In this document: piece by piece, positions 20,990 through 32,104 of the stretch
Layout: every line of letters begins with the position of its first letter
Position numbering within the stretch: position 1 is the stretch's first letter
Source of the DNA: Adiantum capillus-veneris
Lineage: Eukaryota; Streptophyta; Polypodiopsida; Polypodiales; Pteridaceae
Reading direction: 5' to 3'
Assembly (NCBI GenBank): GCA_014529385.2
Contig: CM043955.1
Coordinates: 149,313,640 to 149,377,639 of the forward strand
DNA length: 64,000 nt
The notes under the pieces: model-generated
What the model was told of the DNA's origin: nothing
Seen by the model: only the letters and a program-made list of their open reading frames with translations
Database searches by the model: none
Position numbers and translations under genes: made by a program

Positions 20990-22798
20990 ATGCTTGACAA
21001 TAACCAAGAGAGTAGAATGAATATTGATAACTTTGATTTTGCACATGAAGATGCTATTGATGATGCCCCAATGTTCGTGAACTATCTTGTTATTAGGTTG
21101 CAACAAGCTATGGGAAACCCTGCCTTGCAAGCCAAAGTTACCCAACAACTTAGTGCTTATGGGATTTCCTTGTCTCTCCAAGAACAGAGAGAGCTTAGGA
21201 AGCCTCTTGTTTAGACTTCCAAAAGAAGACTCTCTCCAATAAGAGAAGAGGAGGAATCCAATGAATGAGAAAGAAGTGAATCTCCGAGTTCATCTGAAGA
21301 TGTGGTTCCACAAAAATGATGACCTTGACGATCCCCAACTCCTCCCAAGAGGAAAAGATCATCCTATAGTCCTTCTCCTCGTCACTTTGAAAGGGAAGAG
21401 AGGAAACAAAGGAAGAAAAAGTCAAGAAAGAGGTCACCATCGTCACCTTCCTCCTCTTCAAATAGAAGGAACGGTTATTCTCCTAGAGAATACAAGAGGA
21501 GAGGACATCGCAAATCCTACCCTACTTGGAAAAGGTCCCAAAGTTTAAGAATTTCAAAGAGGGAGAAAAGAGTATCTCTTTTCTCACCTATGATGGAATA
21601 TTTGGTGCTATTGACAAAGTATTGGCCTTCATCCAGCAATTCAATGTGGCCTTTGGAGATGAGGGCTTCACAGAGTCCTCCAAGCTACACCATGTAGCTA
21701 TGCATGTTCAAAACTCTGTTTGTCAATGGTGGGCTAGTCTCCACGAGAATGGCGAAGCCCCAAGGATATGGAAAACTCTATGAATTTCCATAATGAAGCA
21801 ATTCCTTACAAGCGATGCCAAGGACAAAGTGCTTACTAAATGGAGAATCTTGAAGCTACTCTCCCACGAGTCTATCCACAAATATGTAGACAAGTTTTGG
21901 GATTTACATCTCAAAGCTACAGTCTTTCAAAAGATAGACTTTCTCGAGCAAAAGCAACAATTTTGTGCAGGATCACATGAAGAAATGGCCAAGTATTTCA
22001 ACTCCCAGCGACCTCGTTCTATCACCAAGATCATCCACCACACTATGGTTACATCTCGTATCGATTTACAACAAGGGGCTAAAAGGAATGCCAAGCCTAT
22101 GGAAAATAAAGAGTGAAATGATGCAAAGGGGAAGAAAAATGCTCAAAGTTCTTCTCAAGGCAATTCCAACAACAACAACAAGACTAAGGAGAAACGAGTT
22201 TACAAAGGTAAAAACAAAATCTATCCTGAAGAGCTAGAGGCTTTTCACAAAGATCACAAATGCTTTAAGTGTGGGGAGCAAGGACATGGCTATCATTCTT
22301 GCCCCAAAAGAAATGTCCGAAATGAGACTTCTAGAGCTTCCGCGCCAAAAGAGGATTCTCCTTGCAAAGGATCATCCCTTTCATATGCTTGGGGAAAGGT
22401 CAGGGAGCATGATGCCTTCATCCTATTTGATCATGGCTCTACTCACAACTTCATATAAACGGAGTTGGCCACAAAGCTGGGAATACAAGCTTTTGAGATG
22501 GAAGATGCCGTCACTGCTGATCGGGCTTTCAAGGGACAGCAAGCCTCAGTTACTCCCTTGATTGGCAAGTTTAGGCTTCATGTCCAAAGCTACATCAACA
22601 AAGAAGACTTTTTCGTCTCTCCTCTCCAACATGAGGATGTTATCCTAGGGGCACCATGGTTCAACCGCACGGCTTCCAACATGAAGTTCCCTGAAAGGAG
22701 AATCTACTTCCTCTACATGGAAAAGAACATGTATATAGATGCTAATGAGTCCGGTCGTACTATACCACTGGCCATGTACCTATGTTGTGTGCCTTTAA
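20990..22798 (+). pseudogene. Degenerate gag-protease of the older chromovirus fragment
   Basis: Starts ATGCTTGACAATAACCAAGAG, closely matching the intact gag from residue 3. The frame is broken by TAG at 21212, by further stops (for example TGA 21781, TGA 22114 and TAA 22456) and by frameshifts, yet the order is preserved: the gag domain (QWWASLHENGEA), the knuckle CFKCGEQGHGYHSC near 22261-22304 and LFDHGSTHNFI. Only the start of the protease region remains (LGAPWFNRTASNMKFP). The Asp-x-Gly motif is D-H-G here and D-P-G in the intact copy. Confidence 0.85.
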
Positions 22799-22870
22799 TA
22801 AATATAGATGCTAATGAGTCCGGTCATACTATACTACTGGCAGTGTACCTATGTTGTGTGTCTTTAATAA
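22733..22870 (+). repeat. 69-bp tandem duplication
   Basis: Two copies (22733-22801 and 22802-22870) starting ATATAGATGCTAATGAGTCC, with about six differences. The period is a multiple of three, so the local frame is kept. It lies exactly at the broken end of the gag-protease fragment. Confidence 0.85.
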
Positions 22871-23560
22871 ATATGTGGCCTCTTCTAAAACATTGGCATA
22901 GTCTCTTACCAAGTTGTTAGTGCTGTAACAAAAACTTTACCAAGCTTATACTTAATCATCGGATGAAAATTTTGAGTGAGACAAACCCATTTAATATGGA
23001 GACATGAGATGCTAGATTGGGTCAACAAACATTCCATTGCTTATTGTTTTGTGTTAATTAGAACTTTAAATTCCAAGGAGGTATAGTGTCTCCAAATGTC
23101 TAAAGCATGTATTATGGAAGTACTTGTCATATGTACTACACTTGACCTATGATGTTTTGTATTTTCAACGGCAACAAGTTGGTCCTTCTTCATGAGAAGG
23201 GCTCCTATGTATCACACACTAGCATCAGTGACACCCACAAAGAATGGTTGCAAAAGAACAACTATATGGAGAAAAAGGGAATGGTGGGTTAAGAGATATT
23301 TAAGGATGTCCAAAGACTTTCTTTGGCCATCACCCATTCAATGGGTAGTTTCTTGTGAAGCAAGTAATGCAAGAAAATTATTTCCCAAGTTTATGGTAGA
23401 AGCTAGCCAATTCTAGAAAAAACTAAATGTTATACACGAACTTAGATGTATGCCATTTTTGGATGGTTTCAACCTTTCTAGGGTCAACACTTACATCGGT
23501 TTTTGACACTATGTGGCCCAAATACTCACTTAAAGAAACTAATTTTTTCATGCAATAAAT
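22871..23560 (-). pseudogene. Minus-strand Ty3/gypsy RT-RNase H relic
   Basis: Read on the minus strand, the stretch near 23520-23470 gives EYLGHIVSKTDVSVDPRKVE, the conserved RT region after the catalytic core. Further along come SFYHKLGK-type residues, a TDAS RNase H motif and HALDIWRHYTSLEFKVL. Stops and frameshifts are numerous. It belongs to a different gypsy lineage from the plus-strand fragment it abuts. Confidence 0.65.
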
Positions 23561-23845
23561 CAAAGAGAATATACAAATGATCTTTATGGCCTTGTTCATT
23601 TGTTCTAAAATATTGACAAAAAATGGGATTAGAAAGTCTTGATAATCAAGAAAAATCTTATTGAGTATACAAATGTGGTAGGTGCATTGGTAAGTTTAAA
23701 GGGGAGAACAACAAATTTGTAGTGGCAAGGTTATGTGGAAATAGAAGTCTTAAAAGGGGGGGGAGGAGAGAGAGAGATAGATAGATAGATAGTTCTATTA
23801 TCGTCCTGGGAGGTCAAATATGACCTATGGGACCAAATGAACATG
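23561..23845. other. AT-rich spacer with a GATA microsatellite
   Basis: No gene. 23766-23792 is a GA run followed by GATA repeats. Confidence 0.6.
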
Positions 23846-24445
23846 TCACGTGGTGTGAGTGGAGTTCATAAGTGACTCTCGATGCTCAAAAATGGCTGAA
23901 ATGAGCGTCGCAATAGAGAGTCCACATCGTGGTTGGGAGAGGAAGGTATGTAGGGAGAGATCATGGTTGAATATATGGGGAAAAGAGGACCTAATGTGGT
24001 CAAAAGCTGAGTACTCAAGTAGTGTGTGGTACTCACTCTCTCGCACTTGACGAGGGCATAAGGTGCAAAGTCGATGACACTCCTCGCCAGTGCCCCAATG
24101 TCCTGTCTCGCAGCGTAGAGAATGGGAGCTAAGACAAATGGAGGCAATGGTGCGGATCGCACTCAACGGGATGGGCTCAAGGATGTAGGAATGGGTTCGG
24201 TTACCTCTTTCCGAGAAGAAGAGAGATTTGTAGTTTGGGGCAACGTGTGTGGTGTAATGGCTGAAGCGAGAACCTTCGGATTTCTCCCAAGCCGTGATAC
24301 ATTGGCGTTGTAAGAAGGCCTCATTAACTTGGGAGTCGATCGACGCATCCTTGACCAAGTGACATGCATCCCATCTTCCAAACCATTTCTTGATATCAAG
24401 CATCCACCCCGAACTTAGTAGACACAATTCTTGAACACGACACAA
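23846..24445 (-). CDS. Non-LTR (LINE)-type ORF, C-terminal zinc region of a reverse transcriptase
   Basis: A 199-residue open frame with no stop. It contains SSHSLRCETGHWG, then CHRLCTLC, then EYHTLLEYSAFDHIRSSF. This resembles the region after the RT domain of many non-LTR retrotransposons (IETGRW ... C-x2-C ... E-x-HFLL-x-C-x-Y). The Cys after the His segment is Tyr or Ser here. The catalytic RT core is not visible, so this is at most the 3' end of an element. The first residues overlap the tip of a minus-strand LTR. Function and completeness are uncertain. Confidence 0.5.
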   Translation of the reverse strand: MCRVQELCLLSSGWMLDIKKWFGRWDACHLVKDASIDSQVNEAFLQRQCITAWEKSEGSRFSHYTTHVAPNYKSLFFSERGNRTHSYILEPIPLSAIRTIASICLSSHSLRCETGHWGTGEECHRLCTLCPRQVRESEYHTLLEYSAFDHIRSSFPHIFNHDLSLHTFLSQPRCGLSIATLISAIFEHRESLMNSTHTT

Positions 24446-24602
24446 TATTTGGAACTAATTGAACCCAAAGATTGTACAAGTGAGGGCTTATAAAGCCAAT
24501 ATAAAATGCAAAATGACATCACTAATTGTGTGAAGTGAAAATGACATCATGGATTAGGTTAGGCTTAGGATGCTAATATAAGAGGTTCCCATTAACCTAA
24601 CA
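24446..24602 (-). repeat. Minus-strand LTR tip (copia-like)
   Basis: On the minus strand, TGTTAGGTTAATGGGAACC begins at 24602 directly after a polypurine tract, the usual arrangement at the start of a 3' LTR. The far end and target duplication were not found. Confidence 0.45.
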
Positions 24603-24616
24603 TTCTCCCCTTCACC
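24603..24616 (-). other. Polypurine tract of the minus-strand element
   Basis: Minus-strand GGTGAAGGGGAGAA immediately before the LTR TG. The rest of the parent element upstream (24617-25000) is unrecognisable. Confidence 0.45.
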
Positions 24617-25570
24617 TCAGAGGTGAGGTGACCCATGAAACAATGCAAAGCTCTAAAAAAGGGTGATTGTATTGCAAAACAACATTTAGAAAAGCTAGGA
24701 TGGATTTCATAGGGTCATAGGTGATGATGCACCAACATAACATTGATTAAACTATCCATGCATGGCTCAGAGGCCGATCAAAAGTGAACAAGTCTTAGAG
24801 CCATGTGTTATGGTGTTTAACGGTTGGGCCACACATAGCCTTGGCTCACTTAGAGGCTATCCACAATCCCCCATAATTACAATTTCTTTAGAAAAGAGCA
24901 TAAAGGGAAATTGTTCTCATAGATTTCACTCCATGCAAATTCTAGGAAAGACACTACATGAGCAGTCTTATCACATGTTGCTACTAGTGGCCATGGATTT
25001 CATTAACGTGATCACGAAATCGTGACACTTTAATAACGTTGCATGATCACACACGAAAGTCACGTGATCACGTTAATTATTAACATAACCCTCTTGATAA
25101 CCAGCAAAAACCACTTATGCCGATAAAGCCGCTGGGATTTTTTATTTTTTTGGTGGGCCCGCCGAGAAAATAAAAAAACCTGACGAGCCTATTTACTTGC
25201 CATATTTAACTTGCTAGTCTTTTGCTTTGCTGCGCCCAGCAAAGGGTTAACTTGCTTGTTGTCTGAGCTGTCAATTCTTGGTTCGGATATACGGGCTTTC
25301 TCGACTATAATAAAGCCAGGGACGCTGTCCAGATTTTTGAGCTAAGGATGCTGCGCATTACAAACACCTCCAGTAGCCTTACCTTAGTAATTACTACAGA
25401 AGAAGAGTCTTATTTTTGAAATGAACCAGGTATTACTATACTAACATTTAAGATTTATTCATCTAGCCAAAGGTAGAACTAGCTTAGAAGAAGAAAAAAA
25501 GAAAAACCTCAACCAACTAAACTCTCGGTGTCTACGGCGTTAGAGTGAACTTCGTGCCCAAACGAGCACG
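24617..25570. other. Intergenic region with two inverted repeats
   Basis: No gene. ATTAACGTGATCACG (25002-25016) and its reverse complement (25063-25077) form a 15-bp inverted repeat, and each arm contains the palindrome CGTGATCACG. At 25132-25180, GGGATTTTTTATTTT and AAAATAAAAAAACC flank GGTGGGCCCGCC and can fold back. Confidence 0.6.
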
Positions 25571-25575
25571 CATAG
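25571..25575. other. Target-site duplication CATAG, left
   Basis: Perfect match to 41802-41806. Confidence 0.9.
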
Positions 25576-25877
25576 TGTTAACCCTCACGGCTCACGGACA
25601 CCCCATCACCTACGACGAACGTGTATTATGTATTTGGTAGAGTCACGTACCGGGCTTGTCGGACCAATAGGAAAAGGGTAAGAGTGATCGCCGATGAGAG
25701 GCGCACTCTAACTGGGACATTCAAGGGATTAGTTGGCTAAGCATGGGCGCCCAAGTGTGAATGGGGTGAGCTCATATAAAAGCCAACTAAACCTAAAGTT
25801 CACTCATTCTCTCATTTGTGCAATAGAAGAGTGATCTTGCTCCATCTCCATCTCCATCTTCTTCTTCTTCACCTCCT

Positions 25878-25915
<38 letters not shown>

Positions 25916-26063
25916 CGCAATCGAGCATTGCGGCGGCACGACGGCAGTGAAGCGGTTGAACACGACGTAGCGGCGTCTCCTTCTTCTTCGCGGCAAGGAA
26001 TCCTCCACGGCAGGAGCATAGAGCGGTGAGTGACACACCATTGCCCTCTTTTGAGCTTACTAG
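25576..26063 (+). repeat. 5' LTR, left part
   Basis: Matches 41192-41704 of the 3' LTR up to GAGCTTACTAG, where the insertion begins. It includes a TG/GA microsatellite at 25877-25915 that is shorter than in the other copies, and TATAAAAG at 25775-25782, a likely TATA box present in all three LTR copies. Confidence 0.92.
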
Positions 26064-26322
26064 TGAAGCGGTCCGGGGCGGGCAACAAGAAGAGCAACCT
26101 CTAGACACCCTTCAAGGCTCCCGTGCTGCTCAATGGGGCTGGGGCACAACACAACACAAACCAAAACAACAAACCCCTAGCCAAATCCCAACTACACAAG
26201 GGGCACCACCTAGTTTAAGAGCGAACTAGGACGCAAAAGAGGAGAATCGTTAGAGCAACCCACAAACAAGCAAGGAATTTACACTAACCCTAACACCAAT
26301 GGAACACTCTCACACACTAAAA

Positions 26323-26391
<69 letters not shown>

Positions 26392-28798
26392 GAGAGAGAG
26401 AGAGAGAGAGATGGTGCTCGGGCTGCTTTGAAGTGTATCGTTAATGATCAAGCAAACATAAATATATATATGCAAGAAAGAGAGAGAAGGGGGAAGGGGG
26501 TGCTTGTTGCACTAATGCCTTCGTACAAATCTGTCATGACCAATCAAAGTGAGATTAGTATTTGTTCAACATAGCCTGAGTAAATTACACCACAACACAT
26601 CACAAGAAAAAAGCCACCCCAATCACTGTCTTAAGGCCAGGGGAGTCCGCTCCACCCTGTCGCCCTCTTACAGCATGTGGGATTTATGGCTAAATTGATA
26701 ACAATACCCGGAGACAAGCTATCAAGAACTTAAATAAAACACCAAGACACTTACACATCATTATTGTCCATGACTTCACGTTGCAAGGGAGACAAGGTAT
26801 CCATGCTTAGTCCAAATTCACCCTCCTTGATTCAGCAAATATTGGACTTACTCTAGTAGGAGAAATGATAGATTTCCTACTCTCAATTTAATAATCACTC
26901 TCTCTTACAATGGCATAGAGTTACCTTGCTAATCACCCCTAATACAACACATACATATGCCTAATGCCAATGAGATTCCACTCAAGAGCTCCTTCCCAAG
27001 AGGTTGAGCTTGGCTTCTCAAGCTATAGCATAGTGCTCTTTCTTCTCCCCCCTTTTTGTGCTAGCTACACCCTCCTTTTATAGCAATTTTGAAGGCTAGG
27101 GTTACTCCTCTAACCATGGTTGGGTTAGATTTTCAGCAATTTATCTAATTTCTTTTGCTTGGAATTATCAAGAAGTTGGTGGGGAAAGAGAGAGGAGAGA
27201 AATGGAGGTGATAGGACTTTTCATAGTGGGTTAGTGTTAGTAGAGTTAGTATTAATTTACAAATGGAATTGGATATTTACAATGGGAGTATCCATGTAGG
27301 ATACAAATAAGGAAGAAAAACTCTTAAGAGGTAAGAAAAGGTGGATTTCTTACAAGGTTGATGCTCCAAGTGTCTTGAGTAGGGCCAATTTTGACGCTTG
27401 TTGACGGTCCACTAGCTTTGACGGTACATTTTTTCTCCACTCTTGACCTTCCTTGAGAGACAAGGTAATTGAAGCTGAGTAATCAACCACCATGATGCTG
27501 TCTTTTAAGAGAAGAGGCTGAATTTTGTGGTTTTTTTGATAGATATGGGTAATTTGGAGGAGGAAAAATAAGACTAAGTGGTCAATTTTGGAATGGAATT
27601 GTGTGTGGGAGGTATGAGTTCACCATGGTTTCTCTTATTCTTCAAGGTTGAGGAGAAGGTGAGTAGGGTGCAGAGAGGAGTGGTGAGAGAGGTGGGGATG
27701 ATGAGTGGAGAAGTGTGTGTGAAAGAGGAAAATGATAAAGTGGAAGAGAGAGTGTGGCTGCATAGCATGGGAAAAATGAGGTCCACTAATAAAATCATAG
27801 CTCACAGCTCGTAGCTCAAAAAAATATGAAAAAATTTGAGGCAAAAGTTCAGCCCACGAGCTACAACTTTTGTTTGTATCACCTTTTCGAATTCGGAGAG
27901 CAAGTGAACTTTAAAAATTCAGCAAAACCGACCGTTTTTTTCCACTGCACAAGGTCCTTGTGGGGTCCTTCTTTGGATGATTCTTTTGAATACCTCCAAG
28001 AGTGAGCCCTCCATAGTGCATGTATGCATGCCACCTACCCTTGACCTTATTTGGTAGGTCTATAATTGAAGATATTGTTGAGATCATGATATAAGTGAAT
28101 AGTACAACTAAGAAAATCAAATATTGAGGGGTCTAAAAAATATGTACATGTCAAATATAAATAATATAAGTGGAAAAATATAAAGGGGTCAAAAGAAATC
28201 TCTCTCATTATGAGGCTACCATAAAAAGATAAATATTTTTGGTGTTCTAATTTTTTAGAAAAAAAACAAAATAGATGTAGGAAGGGAAAAATCACAATAG
28301 TGAAAAAATATACACATAAATAAAACTAGTTTTTTTGGATTTTTGTTGGGGTGGAGTTACACCAAATATAAGAGAAGCTTACATGAAAATATTTCTATAT
28401 GGAATAAAGAGTATGAAAAATGGTAAGAAAAATTGTGGTAATGGTGAGGCAATGTACAGAGCATAAATAACACACACCTAGGTAGAAATATTTAAATAAA
28501 TACCAAAATAATTATGAAAAAATCTTTTATTTAGGCCCTATATACAAAGAAATATTTACATACGCATGGGCCATAATATACTTATATTTTTTATTTTTTT
28601 GGCTCAACTAGCCCCATGACTAACTAATTGAGGGTTTTTTATTTCAGTAAGGAGATATGGGAAAAGTCCCCTAACTCACACGCACCTATATACAGTGAAA
28701 GGGTGAGGGTAACCACAGTGTTTGAGTGATTTGATAGGGTGAGATAACTCACTATGGCAATTACAGAGAGTCGAAAAAACGGCTATCACTAGTTAAGC
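26064..28798. mobile_element. 2.7-kb insertion in the 5' LTR, probable solo LTR
   Basis: Starts TGAAGCGGTCC, ends GGCTATCA, and is flanked by CTAG (or ACTAG if the ambiguous A is counted) at 26059-26063 and 28798-28802. TG...CA ends and a short target duplication are what a solo LTR leaves after recombination. It has no gag, pol or PBS. It contains a GA microsatellite (26326-26410) and otherwise non-coding AT-rich sequence. Both orientations read TG...CA, so the strand cannot be fixed. No second copy is in the window. Confidence 0.7.
26326..26410. repeat. GA microsatellite
   Basis: About 85 bp of AG repeats with a single GTGAG interruption, inside the probable solo LTR. Confidence 0.95.
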
Positions 28799-28881
28799 TA
28801 GTTGTGTGATTGGAGCCGTCTATGGCTCGCACACAGTGTTAGGCAAGGCCCTTGCTTCGACAGTGCGGCAAGGAGAGCACA
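28798..28881 (+). repeat. 5' LTR, right part
   Basis: ACTAGTTAAGCTAGTTGTG to GAGAGCACA matches the last ~100 bp of the 3' LTR (41706-41801). Confidence 0.92.
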
Positions 28882-28885
28882 TTTT

Positions 28886-28903
28886 TGGCGCCGCTGCCAG
28901 GGA
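28886..28903 (+). other. Primer-binding site, Asp tRNA
   Basis: TGGCGCCGCTGCCAGGGA, four bases after the LTR end. It corresponds to the tRNA-Asp type PBS of plant gypsy elements, with one or two changes. The second copy (62798-62815) reads TGGCGCCGCTGCCGGGGA. Confidence 0.85.
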
Positions 28904-29608
28904 ATCGCCCTACACTAAGCCCAAGAGGCACTTTCTGCTTCTCCTATGAGTTGTTTGTAGTAGGAAAGAAGAGGAAGAGGAAGAGGAATGAGTTATTTTT
29001 CTGCAAGTTGTTAATTTTTGTATTGTCTGCAAGTTCTGTGATTTCCGCATAATGTTGTGTTTTCTGTTTGCACACAGTCTTTGCACAATTAGTAGTCGTT
29101 AGCTTGTTTGCAGTCAATGAATAAGTAGGAAGGCAGTTAGCAATTTCTGTTTGCACACAGTCTGTACACAGTTTTCTATCAAGGTTTGTCTGCACACAGT
29201 CTTTGCACAGTAAGGTAGTGAGAGAGGAAGTAGGTGGACAGTTAGCTCACTGTCAGTAAGCAGTTAACAGATTAGTTAGTAGATTAGTTAGTGGTTAGCA
29301 ACACTGTTAGTAAGTAGATAAGGTAGTGAGCTGTCTGTGAGCTGTGAGCTGTTGACTAGGAGGTTAGGTAGGTGACAGTGTGTGTGGCCAAGAAAGGGTC
29401 ACCTAAACCGCGCGCGGTCGTCGCCTCAAAATAAATAAATAAATAAAAACCAAAAATATTTAACCGTGAGTGACTGGGGGGCTCTACTAAAATTCTGATC
29501 GGGATCATTTCCCCAAGCCCAAGCCCAGGCCTCAGTCTTATGATATATACTAGACTCACTCTTATATATATACCCTACCCCCTCAAGAGGGAATGAGATC
29601 CAAGTCAT
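28904..29608 (+). other. Long leader with GCACACAGTC and GTTAG repeats
   Basis: No gene. 29060-29220 has four TTTGCACACAGTCT-type units, and 29250-29350 has GTTAGTAGATTA-type short repeats. The same leader, with a 320-bp difference, is in the second copy at 62816-63864. Confidence 0.75.
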
Positions 29609-29956
29609 ATGAACCTACGCTCTGGACGAGTGTTAGAGCACGAGCATATTGGTAGTGCCTCCATTTACGCGGGCAACCATTATTCCTCCACCCTAGGTTC
29701 TGGACCTTCGGCCGGGACTCAAGGTAGCGCTACCCAAGATCCTCATATCGCGTCTAGTGATTCTTCCTCTGACTACAAAGTCATGGAGGGGTATCCTACA
29801 CCAAACCCTGATAGTTCAAGTCAAGACATGCATGCCATGGGCCCACGGCCCGGGTCCAGCGTGTTTAGCCGCTTAAAAGAGACCCTTAGTAGAGCTACTC
29901 GCTCCGAACATGCGGTTAATAAAATAAATGAAGGGAGTGAGGAAGTAAATTCGTAA
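29609..29956 (+). pseudogene. Start of the gag frame (MNLRSGR...)
   Basis: ATG 29609 opens a Ser/Gly-rich segment, MNLRSGRVLEHEHIGSAS. The same start is found in the second copy at 63865. The frame stops at TAA 29954-29956 and continues in the same phase, so the stop is a point lesion in a longer gag. Confidence 0.8.
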
Positions 29957-29959
29957 TTC

Positions 29960-31714
29960 ATGCCTAAAATAGACCCTATGCTTCTTGAGAGTGTGCATGT
30001 GAATGTTCCATCCACTGCACCTCCTGATCCTTTAGGACAATCTCCCTCTGAGGTTCTACTACCCGATGGTAGGAGTCTTGCCGAAGTGCAAGAGATCGAA
30101 CGCTATATGCAAACAACAAGAGAGAGGGAAATTGAGAACCTACGAAGGCTAGAACAAAGTCGAGCCCTGAAAGAAAAGGCTCCTATGACAACAATCATGC
30201 CAGCCAAGCAACCGAGTGCTCCCAAGGTAGCAGTCACGAAGGGGCAAGCGATGGGGAGCAATAATGCTTCCACTTCGAGGGAAACCTCCAGCACGCCAGG
30301 CCTAGATGGGATATTCCTAAACGAAAATTGGGAGTATGACCTACAAGCAGAAGCTTTAACTGATCGGTACACAGGACACACCTATCATGTGGGTTGGTTA
30401 GATGTTCTACAATCCACATCGGGTGCTACTAGCATAGATGAGCAACAGCAGAAAGTCTGTGATGTCCTCCATAGGATTGTCGAGTTAGAAAGACAGAACA
30501 CAGGGATCAACATGCCTTCAACAGGCCTAATGAGATTCTTGGATATGGGAAAGGCCAACCAACCAACCCTATCACAAATGGAGACTCCCTCAGTGAGCCC
30601 CATTGATCCTCCATATGTTGTTTTGCCAGGGGCCTCAGTACAAATTGAGCCCACAAGTGGCAGCTTTACCTTCCCAGATCTAGCTCATCTTTCTCTTAAT
30701 GACACTACGGCTACCATGCATATCCCAGTGGTGAGCATGACAAGAAATACACCATGGAGTTCATTTGTTAACACTACACCGATGCCTAGTAGCACAGTGC
30801 CCCCAACTATACCTACATGTATGTATCAATCATGTGCACGTGTCGTACCTCAGCCTCATGTAGCTCCTACACCTCCAATTATTCCAAGATCTTACAATCC
30901 ACAATGGAATTATCCAAGCTCTTATACAAGTGGAGCCATGCCATTTAATAATAACATGCCATATCAGGCACCCCCTATGCCTAGGGCCACGCCTGTAAAC
31001 TTTGGACCACCGTCTGGTACACCACCATACGAAATATGGGACCCAAGAGCCGCGCGTATGCCAAGGCCAATGCCAACTCCCATCTCACATGTGGTTCGAG
31101 GAGCACATACACCCATTATACCTGCTCAAATAGGAGATTTGGCAGCATTTTCTCAAACTATCGGTCGCTCTATTGCGGAAAACATGCGTAGTGCACCTGA
31201 TAGAGAGCCTAGGAGCAAGGCAGTTCAAGTAGCTAAGCTCACACAAAAATTTAGTGGAGACGGAGATGCTAGAAAGCATATGGAAGTCTTTGAACATGTG
31301 TATGATTCCTTGGAAGAGCACAATGAGCTACATAAGTGTAAGGCTTTGAGTTTGACCCTAAGCGGAAAGGCTGGAGATTGGTATAGAACCTTAAGAGTAG
31401 AAGAGAAAACTATCTACTCTACTCTTAGGAGACTGTTCTTAAAAGAATACATACGAGAGGGAGTACTTTGGGGTGTAGCCTCTCAGCTCCAGAAAGCCCA
31501 ACGAGAAGAAGGTGAATCCGTGAGAGACTTCATTAGTCGCCTAAAGAATTTGAATTCTCGATGCAATCCAAACGAGCGATTCAACAACAACCAATTGCTC
31601 GATAGATTCATTAGGGGACTACGACATGAAAGTATCTATAATGGCCTAGTCATTAGAGGTATCACTACTTGGGAAGCATTCACCATGAATGCAATCCAAT
31701 TGGAGGATAATTGA
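29960..31714 (+). CDS. Gag, main domain
   Basis: In phase with the preceding segment. A charged N-terminal part with a predicted coiled-coil stretch (REREIENLRRLEQSRALKEK) leads to a Pro-rich middle and a retrotransposon gag domain near the end: GKAGDWYRTLRVEEKT, FLKEYIREGV, then ESVRDFISRLKNLNSRC. The end is TGA 31712, again in frame with what follows. Gag forms the virus-like particle shell. Confidence 0.87.
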   Translation: MPKIDPMLLESVHVNVPSTAPPDPLGQSPSEVLLPDGRSLAEVQEIERYMQTTREREIENLRRLEQSRALKEKAPMTTIMPAKQPSAPKVAVTKGQAMGSNNASTSRETSSTPGLDGIFLNENWEYDLQAEALTDRYTGHTYHVGWLDVLQSTSGATSIDEQQQKVCDVLHRIVELERQNTGINMPSTGLMRFLDMGKANQPTLSQMETPSVSPIDPPYVVLPGASVQIEPTSGSFTFPDLAHLSLNDTTATMHIPVVSMTRNTPWSSFVNTTPMPSSTVPPTIPTCMYQSCARVVPQPHVAPTPPIIPRSYNPQWNYPSSYTSGAMPFNNNMPYQAPPMPRATPVNFGPPSGTPPYEIWDPRAARMPRPMPTPISHVVRGAHTPIIPAQIGDLAAFSQTIGRSIAENMRSAPDREPRSKAVQVAKLTQKFSGDGDARKHMEVFEHVYDSLEEHNELHKCKALSLTLSGKAGDWYRTLRVEEKTIYSTLRRLFLKEYIREGVLWGVASQLQKAQREEGESVRDFISRLKNLNSRCNPNERFNNNQLLDRFIRGLRHESIYNGLVIRGITTWEAFTMNAIQLEDN

Positions 31715-32095
31715 ATGATTGTAGGAGAAAGAGTGTCTGCCGAGCCGAAGTCTAGTAGCTCGCAAGCATCAGGGCATGAGCAGATGAAGATGAATCCAAT
31801 CATGAAAGAGCAAACGATATCTGAGATGACTTTGGCAGATCTCACCAACGCCATCCAAGAAAGCCTTAGGGGTAATCGTGCTCCACAAAACACTCATATG
31901 TATCCAAGAAGGGAGCAACAATGGTGCTCAATTTGCTTGGGCCCACATACTACGAGTGAATGCCCTACTTTCAGAGTAAAGTTTAACGGGACTTGTAACG
32001 CGTGTGGTAGGTATGGCCATCAAGCGAAGGATTGCCTAATGCTTAAACGCATCATGGAAAATAGACCGCCTATAGCTTGGGCAGACTCACCTTGA
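31715..32095 (+). pseudogene. Gag, first pair of zinc knuckles
   Basis: Same frame. CSICLGPHTTSEC (C-x2-C-x3-H-x4-C) is followed by CNACGRYGHQAKDC (standard C-x2-C-x4-H-x4-C). Closed by TGA 32093. Confidence 0.82.
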
Positions 32096-32104
32096 GTTCC
32101 TGCA

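Larger units (their letters stand above)
20252..22870 (+). mobile_element. 5' fragment of a second, older copy of the chromovirus family
   Basis: Begins TGTCATAAAATCTAATATC like the LTR at 1770, then a short LTR, a mutated PBS, a leader, gag and part of protease. It stops abruptly at 22870, where an unrelated minus-strand gypsy relic starts. Several stops and frameshifts show it is older than the 1770-10581 copy. No 3' LTR is present. Confidence 0.85.
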
